From NCBI GenBank assembly GCA_023229825.1, contig JALNYN010000001.1:62001-126000 (forward strand): 64,000 nt of DNA, given 5' to 3'. Made by a program: the position numbers and the translations under genes. The DNA is from Minisyncoccota bacterium. Lineage in GTDB: Bacteria > Patescibacteriota > Minisyncoccia > Phycocordibacterales > CAIJYI01. Below, in pieces: positions 30,442 through 37,986 of this stretch; position 1 is the stretch's first letter; each line of letters opens with the position of its first letter. Below the pieces are notes generated by a model that saw only the letters and a list, made by a program, of their open reading frames with translations, was not told the DNA's origin and ran no database searches.

Positions 30442-30816
30442 ATGAATGAGGGAAAAATAAAATTATTTACGGATTTGATCGTTTGGAGAGAAGGACACAA
30501 GCTTGCTGTGCTTATTTATCAAATGACACGAAAATTTCCTCGAGAAGAAATGTATTCTTTATCAGATCAAATGAGAAGAGCTTCTGTGTCTGTTACTTCA
30601 AATATTGCGGAAGGATTCGGCAGGCAAGGATTTAAAGAAAAAATTCAATTTTATTATATCGCACACGGTTCTCTAACAGAACTTGAAAATCAATTGTTTA
30701 TAGCCAAAGATGTTGGGTATCTCAAGGATGCTGATTTTGAAAAAATAATGACACAAGCAAACAACGTGCATGCTCTGCTCGTCGGTTTTATTAAAAAGTC
30801 AAAAACTTTCCTATAA
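30442..30816 (+). CDS. Four-helix-bundle protein (23S rRNA intervening-sequence family)
   Basis: This family is named after proteins encoded in 23S rRNA insertions but is common as free genes. Its function is unknown. From ATG 30442 the 124 aa protein shows the pattern FTDLIVWREGHKLAVLIYQMTRKFPREEMYSLSDQMRRASVSVTSNIAEGFGR, then YIAHGSLTELENQLFIAKDVGYL, all helices. It stands alone between two glycosyltransferases, and its flanks form inverted repeats, so it looks like a movable cassette. Confidence 0.9.
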   Translation: MNEGKIKLFTDLIVWREGHKLAVLIYQMTRKFPREEMYSLSDQMRRASVSVTSNIAEGFGRQGFKEKIQFYYIAHGSLTELENQLFIAKDVGYLKDADFEKIMTQANNVHALLVGFIKKSKTFL

Positions 30817-30872
30817 TTTATTATTCGTTTTATTCTATTTTCTATTATCAATTTTCTATTTTCATCTTTTGT
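30817..30872. repeat. Right flank repeat of the four-helix-bundle gene
   Basis: TTCTATTTTCTATTATCAATTTTCTATTTTC, complementary in type to the left flank at 30372-30441. Confidence 0.6.
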
Positions 30873-31733
30873 ATGTTATCAATCGCCATTCCCAGTCGAA
30901 ATGAAAAATTTCTTCGTCAAACAATACTTGATGTGCTTAAAAACGCCACGGGCGAGATCGAGGTGTTTCCCGTACTCGACGGGTATGAACCTCCAGCGGA
31001 AGAGATCGTTGTCGACCCCCGGGTTCATTATTTAAGGATACCTTTGGGGGACGGAAAATGCCATAAACGGCAGGGGATAAATCTCATGGTGAGCCTTTGC
31101 AAAGGGGAATATGTGATGAGTTTGGATGCACATTGCATGGTGGCGAAAGGATTTGACGTGGAGCTCGCCAAGGCTCATCAGCCGAACTGGGTGCAAATTC
31201 CGCGCCGGCACCGGCTTGATGCGGAGAACTGGTGCCTTCAAGAACAAGCGGATGATCGTCCGCCGATCGATTATGAATATGTACCGTTTGAAGATCTTTT
31301 GAAAAAAGACGTTGGTATCCATGATTTCAAATGGGATAAAAGAACGCGAGCCAGATGGGACATACAGATCGACGACACTCTGACCTCTCAGGGGTCATGC
31401 TGGTTCATGACGAAGGATTGGTTTCAAAAAAGGGGTTTTATGGATCTGCGTTACCAAGGCTGGGGACAGGAAGCGGAAGAGATAAATTTTGAAACATGGA
31501 AGAACGGCGGCGCGGTGAAAACCAATAAAAATACTTGGTATGCGCATTTGCATAAGGGCAATAAATACGGCAGGATGTATTTTATGAATAAAGGCGATCA
31601 AATAAAAAGTTACGAATATTCCGTTGACTTGTGGCTCGGCAAAAACAGGGATTTTTTTATCGGTTTAATGGAACGATTCATGCCGATGCCAGGTTGGCCG
31701 GCGGATTGGAAAGAGAAAATATGGAAACCTTAG
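30873..31733 (+). CDS. GT2-family glycosyltransferase, 286 aa
   Basis: Same GT-A family as 29592: MLSIAIPSRNEKFLRQTILDVLKNATGEIEVFPVLDGYEPP, then KCHKRQGINLMVSLCKGEYVMSLDAHCMVAKGFD with the acidic metal-binding motif. The region IDDTLTSQGSCWFMTKDWFQ and the acidic GQEAEEINFETWKNGG motif follow. The end overlaps the next methyltransferase by 13 nt, so the two are translationally linked. Acceptor unknown. Confidence 0.88.
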   Translation: MLSIAIPSRNEKFLRQTILDVLKNATGEIEVFPVLDGYEPPAEEIVVDPRVHYLRIPLGDGKCHKRQGINLMVSLCKGEYVMSLDAHCMVAKGFDVELAKAHQPNWVQIPRRHRLDAENWCLQEQADDRPPIDYEYVPFEDLLKKDVGIHDFKWDKRTRARWDIQIDDTLTSQGSCWFMTKDWFQKRGFMDLRYQGWGQEAEEINFETWKNGGAVKTNKNTWYAHLHKGNKYGRMYFMNKGDQIKSYEYSVDLWLGKNRDFFIGLMERFMPMPGWPADWKEKIWKP

Positions 31734-32338
31734 ACCTTATCGTTAAAAAATACAATATTGATCTCAGTAAACCGTCTCCGTTTATCATACCGTGCTGCCG
31801 AGTGAACGATTTTCCCGCTTTGTGCAAAGAGCTTGGTTTTACCGTCGGAGTGGAGCTCGGAGTGTGCGACGGTCTTTATTCAGAAGTGCTGTGCCGGTCC
31901 AATCCCGAATTGAAGCTTTTTTCTGTGGATATGTGGCAAGAATATCCCATTTATCGAAATTTTCGAAGACAACGGCATTATGACGCGATCTATCAATCGG
32001 CGATAAAACGGTTGGAACCATACCCGAATGATACGATCGTTAAAAAATGGAGTATGGACGCGGTAAAAGACTTCCCTGATGAATCGTTAGACTTCATTTT
32101 TATCGATGCCAATCACGATTTTGAACATGTTACCGAAGATATCGCGCAGTGGGGAAAAAAGATCAGAAAGGGAGGAATTATTTCCGGACATGATTTTAAA
32201 AACAGCAGAAGAAGCTTATTTGTCTCGGTAGAAACGGTTGTGCGCGCGTGGACGCAAGCAAAAAGAATTCATCCGTGGTTTATTATGGTATCAACTGCCG
32301 AACCGAAGATCTTGAGCTGGATGTGGGTGAAACAATAG
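31721..32338 (+). CDS. Class I SAM-dependent methyltransferase, 205 aa
   Basis: Methyltransf_24-like small-molecule or sugar methyltransferase. The start METLDLIVKKYNIDLSKPSPF (ATG 31721) overlaps the upstream gene and matches the start of the gene at 36707 (MNAFEYIVSKYKVDLSKPSP). Motif I is VGVELGVCDGLYSEVLC and the metal/acceptor motif is LDFIFIDANHDFEHVTEDIAQW, then RKGGIISGHDF. It belongs to a set of five related genes in this cluster (31721, 34593, 35162, 36707, 37324). Confidence 0.88.
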   Translation: METLDLIVKKYNIDLSKPSPFIIPCCRVNDFPALCKELGFTVGVELGVCDGLYSEVLCRSNPELKLFSVDMWQEYPIYRNFRRQRHYDAIYQSAIKRLEPYPNDTIVKKWSMDAVKDFPDESLDFIFIDANHDFEHVTEDIAQWGKKIRKGGIISGHDFKNSRRSLFVSVETVVRAWTQAKRIHPWFIMVSTAEPKILSWMWVKQ

Positions 32339-32437
32339 AGAAAATTGAGAATAGAGAATAGAGAATTGAAAATTATTTCGACTTTGGTCTCGAATGATAA
32401 TAGAAGAAATAAAACGAATTGAATAAAAAATAATACA
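32339..32437. repeat. GAGAATAGA-type spacer repeats
   Basis: AGAAAATTGAGAATAGAGAATAGAGAATTG and similar degenerate copies, followed by a less repetitive A-rich stretch before the next start codon. Confidence 0.5.
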
Positions 32438-33655
32438 ATGCCTAATGACAGCATGCTGGGAAAATGGGATCGGTGGTATAAGAATGTCGGTGACATGGGG
32501 GCTTTTCGATATGGGGATACGGTCACGTATGGAATGGCGGCCGACTTTATGGCGGATATTGAAGAAGTGGAGGACTGGGGATGCGGGACGGGCGGCTTCA
32601 AACGATTCTATAAAGGGAAATACGTCGGGGTCGACGGAAGCGCCAATAAATTCGTCGATAAAGTGGCGGATCTTCGCGTGTATCGCACGAATGTTGATGG
32701 CATTGTTATGCGCCACGTACTGGAACATAATTATGACTGGAAGCCGGTACTTGAAAATGCGGTCGCCTCTTTTAATAAGAAATTATGCTTGATAATTTTT
32801 ACTCCTTTTTCCGACGCAACGAAACAGGTCGCCCATAATAAAAAATACGGAGTTGATGTGCCTGATATTTCTTTCAGCAAAAAAGACATCGAGGGATGTT
32901 TTGCGGGTTTGAATTTCCGCAGAGAAGAAAATATCAAAACCAAAACAGGATATGGAGTGGAACATATCTACTTTATCGAAAAAGAAAACGCTCCGGCAAA
33001 AATTGCCGTACTTTCCGCAAATTTGGGCGGTTTCGACCATCCGTCTTTTCATGTACCGCAGTCGCTTTCTCACGACTATTTTATGTTCACCGACGAGAAT
33101 TTTCCCCCGCGAATTCATGCGATGGTTCCGAGGCTTCAAGCGAAGATCCCGAAATTTTTCAGCTGGCAGATGAAACCCGGATACGATTATTATTTATGGA
33201 TCGACGGAAATTTATCTCTCGCACATCCGGATTCGCTGAAATATTTTTATGATCAATGCCAGGGATATGACATCGTAGTACTGAAACATCCGGTGAGGCC
33301 GGACATTCGGCAGGAAGTACGATATACCAGAAAGGGAGTAAAGCAGAAGTCGCTCTATTTTATGGGCCGGTATCCGAATGAGCTCTTGAAAGAACAGTAC
33401 GAAGCGATCTTGGCGGATAAAGATTTTGTCGACGACCTGTTGGTTTGCGGCGGAATATTCATGTTCCGAAACACCCCCGAGATCCAAAATATGTTCAAGG
33501 AATGGTGGTATAATGTTTCGCGGTATATTGTTCAGGATCAGATATCATTTCCGTATGCGCTGAAAAAAAGCGGCGTAAAGATAAAAGTTTTGCCGGATGT
33601 TTTTAATAATTGCCCGTATCTGAAAGCAGAACGGCATATGTTTCATAGCAAATAA
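32438..33655 (+). CDS. Methyltransferase-glycosyltransferase fusion, 405 aa
   Basis: Two domains. Residues about 25-180 form a short class I methyltransferase: VEDWGCGTGGFKRFYKGKYVGVDGS (motif I), then VADLRVYRTNVDGIVMRHVLEHNYDW. Residues about 190-405 are a GT-A-type glycosyltransferase resembling the TOD1/MUCI70 (DUF616) type: KIAVLSANLGGFD...QSLSHDYFMFTDENFPPR, GYDYYLWIDGNLSLAHPD with the DxD-like motif, and DLLVCGGIFMFRNTPEIQNMFKEWW. The second half is nearly the same as the free gene at 33915. The fusion suggests that the same glycan is methylated and extended. Confidence 0.82.
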   Translation: MPNDSMLGKWDRWYKNVGDMGAFRYGDTVTYGMAADFMADIEEVEDWGCGTGGFKRFYKGKYVGVDGSANKFVDKVADLRVYRTNVDGIVMRHVLEHNYDWKPVLENAVASFNKKLCLIIFTPFSDATKQVAHNKKYGVDVPDISFSKKDIEGCFAGLNFRREENIKTKTGYGVEHIYFIEKENAPAKIAVLSANLGGFDHPSFHVPQSLSHDYFMFTDENFPPRIHAMVPRLQAKIPKFFSWQMKPGYDYYLWIDGNLSLAHPDSLKYFYDQCQGYDIVVLKHPVRPDIRQEVRYTRKGVKQKSLYFMGRYPNELLKEQYEAILADKDFVDDLLVCGGIFMFRNTPEIQNMFKEWWYNVSRYIVQDQISFPYALKKSGVKIKVLPDVFNNCPYLKAERHMFHSK

Positions 33656-33656
33656 T

Positions 33657-33912
33657 CACAGACGTGGATTCCGGGTCAAGCCCGGAATGACGGTTGGAGG
33701 GTGGTCGCACTATCGTTGTCATTCCGGGCTGAGACCCAAGATACACGTTCGTCGTAGCGCACCGTGGATTCCGGATCGCGGTCCGGAATGACGGTAGGAG
33801 GGTGGTCGCACCGTCGTCGTCATCCCGGGCCGGGACCCGGGATCCACGTCTGTCGAAGTGCCGTGAATTCCGGATCCAGATCACGTCATGAATGACGAAC
33901 AAATTTAACATA
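33657..33912. repeat. Cluster of REP-like palindromes
   Basis: At least four units of the GTGGATTCCGGGTC...CCCGGAATGACGG type and their reverse complements, with variants (GATCGCGGTCCGGAATGACGG, CGTCATCCCGGGCCGGGACCCGGGATCCACG). No gene. Confidence 0.75.
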
Positions 33913-33914
33913 AC

Positions 33915-34562
33915 ATGAAAATCGCCGTTATATCAGCAGCTTTGGGGAGAGTCAATCGCATACCGACGCATGCGCCTCAGTCGCTTTCCCACGACTATTT
34001 TATGTTTACCGATGAGAATTTTCCGCCGAGAGACAAGTCGATGACGGCGCGGCTGCAGGCGAAGATCCCGAAATTTTTCGGATGGCAGTTGAAACCGGGA
34101 TATGATTATTACTTATGGATCGATTCGAGTTTGGCTTTGTCGAGTCCCGATTCACTCGAATATTTTTACGATCAATGCCAAGGATACGATATGGTCGTCT
34201 TGCGTCATCCGACGCGTCCTGACATACGGCAGGAGGCAAGATATATGAGAAAAGGTTTTAAACAAAAGTCGAAATATTTCACGAGCAGGTATGAACACGA
34301 GTTCTTGAAAGAACAGTACGATGCGATCCTTGATGACAAAGATTTTGTCGACGATCTTTTGGTTTGCGGAGGCATATTCATGTACCGCAATACTCCCGAG
34401 GTCCAACAAATGTTCAAGGAATGGTGGTATAATGTATCTCGGTATATCATTCAGGATCAGATATCATTTCCGTATGTTCTGAAAAAAAGCGGACTGAAGG
34501 TAAATGTACTGCCGGATATATATCATGACTGTCCATACTTGGCTTTCCGGCCTCATCGATAA
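33915..34562 (+). CDS. GT-A glycosyltransferase, TOD1/MUCI70-like, 215 aa
   Basis: A free-standing copy of the second half of the 32438 fusion: MKIAVISAALGRVNRIP...SHDYFMFTDENFPPR, GYDYYLWIDSSLALSSPDSLEYFYDQCQGYD, VRHPTRPDIRQEARYMRKG and CGGIFMYRNTPEVQQMFKEWW. The DxD-like IDSS in place of IDGN may change the metal site. It lies directly behind a REP cluster. Tandem duplication with the fused gene is the likely origin. Confidence 0.82.
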   Translation: MKIAVISAALGRVNRIPTHAPQSLSHDYFMFTDENFPPRDKSMTARLQAKIPKFFGWQLKPGYDYYLWIDSSLALSSPDSLEYFYDQCQGYDMVVLRHPTRPDIRQEARYMRKGFKQKSKYFTSRYEHEFLKEQYDAILDDKDFVDDLLVCGGIFMYRNTPEVQQMFKEWWYNVSRYIIQDQISFPYVLKKSGLKVNVLPDIYHDCPYLAFRPHR

Positions 34563-34592
34563 AAAAGCATATCAATATTATCAAAATACATC

Positions 34593-35165
34593 ATGGATAC
34601 GCTAGATTTTATCGCAAAACGATTTTCCATTGATCTCGGCAGAGACGAATTCATCGTGCCGCTCGGTTATAGCCGATGGGGCGAAATGCCGCATCTTTTT
34701 AAAGATCTCAAATTCGCAAAGGGCGCGATCGTCGGCGTCGACAGAGGAAGATTTGCGGCTGCGCTTTCTGCAGGAAATTCGAATCTTTTGCTTATCGGCG
34801 TAGATGAATGGATCGGAGACGAAGGGGAAGGAGCGCTTGCACAGGCTAAGGAAAAAACTGCCGGACGGCGAACGGTATTTATTAACGCAAGAGAGGCGGA
34901 TGCGTTGAAACGATTTCCGGATGATTCCTTGGATTTCGTATATCTTGAAAAAAGCCATGAGTATGAAGACGTTGTTTTACAGATCGCCGCATGGAGCAAA
35001 AAAGTCAGAAAAGGAGGCTTGGTCTCCGGGCACGGTTATGTTAAGACTGAGCGATACGATTTCGGCGTGATAGATGCGGTCGACGGCTGGTGTCATTCTC
35101 ATCGCGTTAAGCCTTTATTCATTTGGAGAGATAGATGTCCAAGTTGGATGTATGTAAAAATATGA
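34593..35165 (+). CDS. Divergent methyltransferase-like protein, 190 aa
   Basis: Homologous to the other class I methyltransferases here (MDTLDFIAKRFSIDL...; FPDDSLDFVYLEKSHEYEDVVLQIAAWSKKVRKGGLVSGHGYVKTERYDFGVIDAVDGWC) but with a weakened motif I (FAKGAIVGVDRGRFAAALSA instead of VGVELGVCDGLYS) and DANH replaced by EKSH. The SAM- or metal-binding site may therefore be degraded, leaving an accessory or dead paralogue. It overlaps the next gene by 4 nt. Confidence 0.75.
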   Translation: MDTLDFIAKRFSIDLGRDEFIVPLGYSRWGEMPHLFKDLKFAKGAIVGVDRGRFAAALSAGNSNLLLIGVDEWIGDEGEGALAQAKEKTAGRRTVFINAREADALKRFPDDSLDFVYLEKSHEYEDVVLQIAAWSKKVRKGGLVSGHGYVKTERYDFGVIDAVDGWCHSHRVKPLFIWRDRCPSWMYVKI

Positions 35166-35668
35166 TCAATACCAGAGAAGATCTTGCTAAATATTTTCAT
35201 CAGCTCGGTTTCAAGATCGGAGCGGAGATCGGCGTGCTCGAGGGCTTGTATTCTGAAATACTCTGTAAAGCGAATCCCGGTCTCATACTATACTGCATCG
35301 ATTCATGGGGTACGGGAGAGAATAAAAGGCGCGAATATCATTTGCAGGCCTACGAAAAAGCCAAAATTCGCCTTGCTCCTTATAACACCGCCATCATCTA
35401 CAAACTCAGCATGGATGCCGTGGAAGATTTCGAGGACGGATCTTTGGATTTTGTGTACATTGATGCCAATCATCGCCCGGATTTTATCACCGACGATGTG
35501 AGGGAATGGACGAAAAAAGTAAGAAAAGGAGGTATTGTTTCGGGACATGATTATCGGCCGGGCATGGCAAAAGAGGTCGTTGATGAGTTTACGCGCATGC
35601 ATGGTTTCAAGCTGGAGGTGACACCGAAAATAAGCGATAAAGCGCTGTCTTGGTGGTTTGTTAGATAA
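35162..35668 (+). CDS. Class I SAM-dependent methyltransferase, 168 aa
   Basis: The start at ATG 35162 overlaps the preceding stop (ATGA). Motif I FKIGAEIGVLEGLYSEILCKANPGL, then SMDAVEDFEDGSLDFVYIDANHRPDFITDDVREWTKKVRKGGIVSGHDYRP. Compact, lacking the first 30 residues of the longer relatives. Intact active-site motifs. Probable O-methyltransferase acting on sugars. Confidence 0.85.
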   Translation: MINTREDLAKYFHQLGFKIGAEIGVLEGLYSEILCKANPGLILYCIDSWGTGENKRREYHLQAYEKAKIRLAPYNTAIIYKLSMDAVEDFEDGSLDFVYIDANHRPDFITDDVREWTKKVRKGGIVSGHDYRPGMAKEVVDEFTRMHGFKLEVTPKISDKALSWWFVR

Positions 35669-35699
35669 GTATAAAGATGCAAAATAATTTTTAATATTT

Positions 35700-35780
35700 A
35701 TCCGTCATTCCGGGCAACGACCCGGAATCCAGAGTATGCACGATGAACGTGGATTCCGGGTCTCGGCCCGGAATGACGGG
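35700..35780. repeat. REP-like palindromes
   Basis: CGTCATTCCGGGCAACGACCCGGAATCCA and GTGGATTCCGGGTCTCGGCCCGGAATGACGG in tandem, between a methyltransferase and a glycosyltransferase gene. Confidence 0.7.
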
Positions 35781-35807
35781 AAGAATAGATATGAAAATCA
35801 CAATAAT

Positions 35808-36545
35808 ATGAAAGTCTCCATCATCATCGCATTTTATAATAGCCACGGCGTTGTCGCTCGGCAGGTTAAACATTTCGCGTCGATGAATTTGCCGGATGAT
35901 ATCGAATTTATTTTGGTGGATGACGGAAGCAATCCTTCGCATGATATCGCCGATTATGATCTGAAAAATCTCCGCCTCCATCACACCAACGACAAGCGTG
36001 CTTGGACGCAGGGGTTGGCGCGAAATGCCGGAGCGGCCCTCGCTCGGGGTGAATATGTTTTGATGACCGATATCGATCATATTCTTTCAAAAGATCTCAT
36101 TATGGCCGTTCACGGATTCAGCGGAGACAAAATGACTTTCCCGCGATATTTCGGCGTCTTACTTCCGGACGGAACGTTCAGCCAGGAGCCTTCGATCCTT
36201 GAAGAATATGGTTTGGATATGGAACGGCTAAAAACCAAACGCGGTTTGTATGCAAGTTTTCACGGCAATACTTTCGCCATGAAAAAATCGACTTTCGACA
36301 TGCTTGGCGGCTATAGTAAGCGCCATTCGACTTTCGGATTTCACCCGGCTTCGCGGATGGGGGAGGATTGCGTTTTTAATGAGGTGTGGAATCGTTATGC
36401 CGGAAAAAACGGTATCTCGCCGGCGATCGGTCCATCCATGTTCATATTTCCGATCGGACGATATCACATCAAAGGAGAATTGAATCCCATGGGCCTCTTC
36501 CACGATCTCAGTCAGGAGGCCGTTCCTCAGCCTCCGAAAGAGTAA
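35808..36545 (+). CDS. GT2-family glycosyltransferase, 245 aa
   Basis: From ATG 35808: MKVSIIIAFYNSHGVVARQVKH, then IEFILVDDGSNPSHDI, then GLARNAGAALARGEYVLMTDIDHILSKDL, where TDIDH is the metal-binding motif, and FAMKKSTFDMLGGYSKR...MGEDCVFNEVW with the catalytic-base-type GED. This belongs to the classical GT2 branch, distinct from the 29592/30873 type. An in-frame upstream extension runs through the REP palindromes and was not used. Confidence 0.88.
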   Translation: MKVSIIIAFYNSHGVVARQVKHFASMNLPDDIEFILVDDGSNPSHDIADYDLKNLRLHHTNDKRAWTQGLARNAGAALARGEYVLMTDIDHILSKDLIMAVHGFSGDKMTFPRYFGVLLPDGTFSQEPSILEEYGLDMERLKTKRGLYASFHGNTFAMKKSTFDMLGGYSKRHSTFGFHPASRMGEDCVFNEVWNRYAGKNGISPAIGPSMFIFPIGRYHIKGELNPMGLFHDLSQEAVPQPPKE

Positions 36546-36706
36546 TTTTTGTGCATGCAAATATCGCGTTTTTTGATCGATCCGCTTTTTACTCGCGGAT
36601 ATTCTTCGCGGCGCTCAAATAGCCGTCTCGGCGGTTGAAATTTTCCTCTATTAAGGATATATTGAAAAAACAACAAGCCGTTTAACATTTACATATCACA
36701 ACACAT

Positions 36707-37309
36707 ATGAATGCATTTGAATATATCGTTTCAAAATATAAAGTGGACTTAAGCAAGCCTTCGCCGACGCGGCTTCCCATAAGCCGGAACGCGGAGTTTC
36801 CCGATCTTTTAAAAGAGCTCGGGATGATGAAGGGTGTCGAACTTGGGGTATACAAAGGAAAATATTCCGAAATACTCATGAACAGAATGCCCGGCCTTGA
36901 TCTCACGGCGGTTGATTCGTGGAAAGCATACAAAGGCTACAAAGATTATCCGGATGCCGATCTTGAGATCAACGCATTCAATCAGGCGAAAACCAGATCG
37001 CAAACGAGAGGATTTAAAATACTTCAAGACTGGTCGGTGGACGCATCGAGGAAATTTGAAGATGAGTCTTTGGATTTTATTTACATCGACAGCAATCATG
37101 ATTTTGCGCACGTCATCGAAGACCTCGCCGCATGGAGCCCGAAGGTGAAAAAGGGCGGCATTATTTCCGGACATGACTTCTTTGAAAGCCGACAAGAGCG
37201 CTATGGCGTGGTATACGCGCTTCCGGCATGGTGCGCATATCGCGGAGTGCCGATGCTCTTTATTATGAACAGCGATGGAGTGCCGTCGTGGTTTTATGTC
37301 AAACCGTAA
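36707..37309 (+). CDS. Class I SAM-dependent methyltransferase, 200 aa
   Basis: MNAFEYIVSKYKVDLSKPSPTRLPISRNAEFPDLLKEL with motif I GVELGVYKGKYSEIL, then SLDFIYIDSNHDFAHVIEDLAAWSPKVKKGGIISGHDF. Complete and full length in comparison with 31721. The preceding 161 nt hold no gene. Confidence 0.87.
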   Translation: MNAFEYIVSKYKVDLSKPSPTRLPISRNAEFPDLLKELGMMKGVELGVYKGKYSEILMNRMPGLDLTAVDSWKAYKGYKDYPDADLEINAFNQAKTRSQTRGFKILQDWSVDASRKFEDESLDFIYIDSNHDFAHVIEDLAAWSPKVKKGGIISGHDFFESRQERYGVVYALPAWCAYRGVPMLFIMNSDGVPSWFYVKP

Positions 37310-37323
37310 ATGATATTTTCAAA

Positions 37324-37827
37324 ATGAAAGAAACAACTCAAAGCAGAAAAGATCTCGCGAAACTCTTCACCGGAATCGGAGCTGAGATCGGCGTCGAGCG
37401 GGCGATGTTCTCAAAACATATTGCGCAAACCTCCGATCTTTTGTATTGCGTCGATGCATGGGATCTCACCCCCGGCTATCGCGATCATGTCAGTAAAGAG
37501 CGGTTGGATGATTTTTTCAAGGAGACGAAAGAACGGATGAAAAACTTCAACTGTAAATTCGTCCGAAAATTAAGCATGGATGCGGTCAAGGATTTTAAAG
37601 ACGGTTCGCTTGATTTTGTGTATATCGATGCCAATCATTCTTATGAAAGCGCCAAAGAAGATATACGGGAATGGTCCAAGAAAGTAAAAAAAGGAGGAAT
37701 TGTTTCCGGACACGATTATATCGATAAGGAAGGGTACGGCGTCATGCAAGCGGTGAACGAGCTTAATGAGGAGATAACCATTTGGAAAGGAGATAATACG
37801 CCCAGCTGGTCATATGTGAAATTTTAA
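37324..37827 (+). CDS. Class I SAM-dependent methyltransferase, 167 aa
   Basis: From ATG 37324: SRKDLAKLFTGIGAEIGVERAMFSKHIA (motif I), then SMDAVKDFKDGSLDFVYIDANHSYESAKEDIREWSKKVKKGGIVSGHDYID. Short form like the gene at 35162, which is its closest relative here. It starts 14 nt after the 36707 gene, so the two are co-transcribed. Confidence 0.87.
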   Translation: MKETTQSRKDLAKLFTGIGAEIGVERAMFSKHIAQTSDLLYCVDAWDLTPGYRDHVSKERLDDFFKETKERMKNFNCKFVRKLSMDAVKDFKDGSLDFVYIDANHSYESAKEDIREWSKKVKKGGIVSGHDYIDKEGYGVMQAVNELNEEITIWKGDNTPSWSYVKF

Positions 37828-37839
37828 TAATTTAACTCG

Positions 37840-37960
37840 TCATCCCGGGCAATGACCCGGGATCCACGGAGAGCGACGACACGACGTGGATTCCGGATCG
37901 CGCTCGCCATGCCGTAGCCTTTGGCGAAGGATGGGTCCGGAATGACGGGCAGATGAGCAA
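37840..37960. repeat. Composite REP element
   Basis: CGTCATCCCGGGCAATGACCCGGGATCCACG followed by GAGAGCGACGACACGACGTGGATTCCGGATCGCGCTCGCCATGCCGTAGCCTTTGGCGAAGGATGGGTCCGGAATGACGG in pieces. The same composite recurs in tandem at 40.3-40.65 kb. Confidence 0.7.
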
Positions 37961-37986
37961 GCATATAAGTGAATAATTATAGTATT

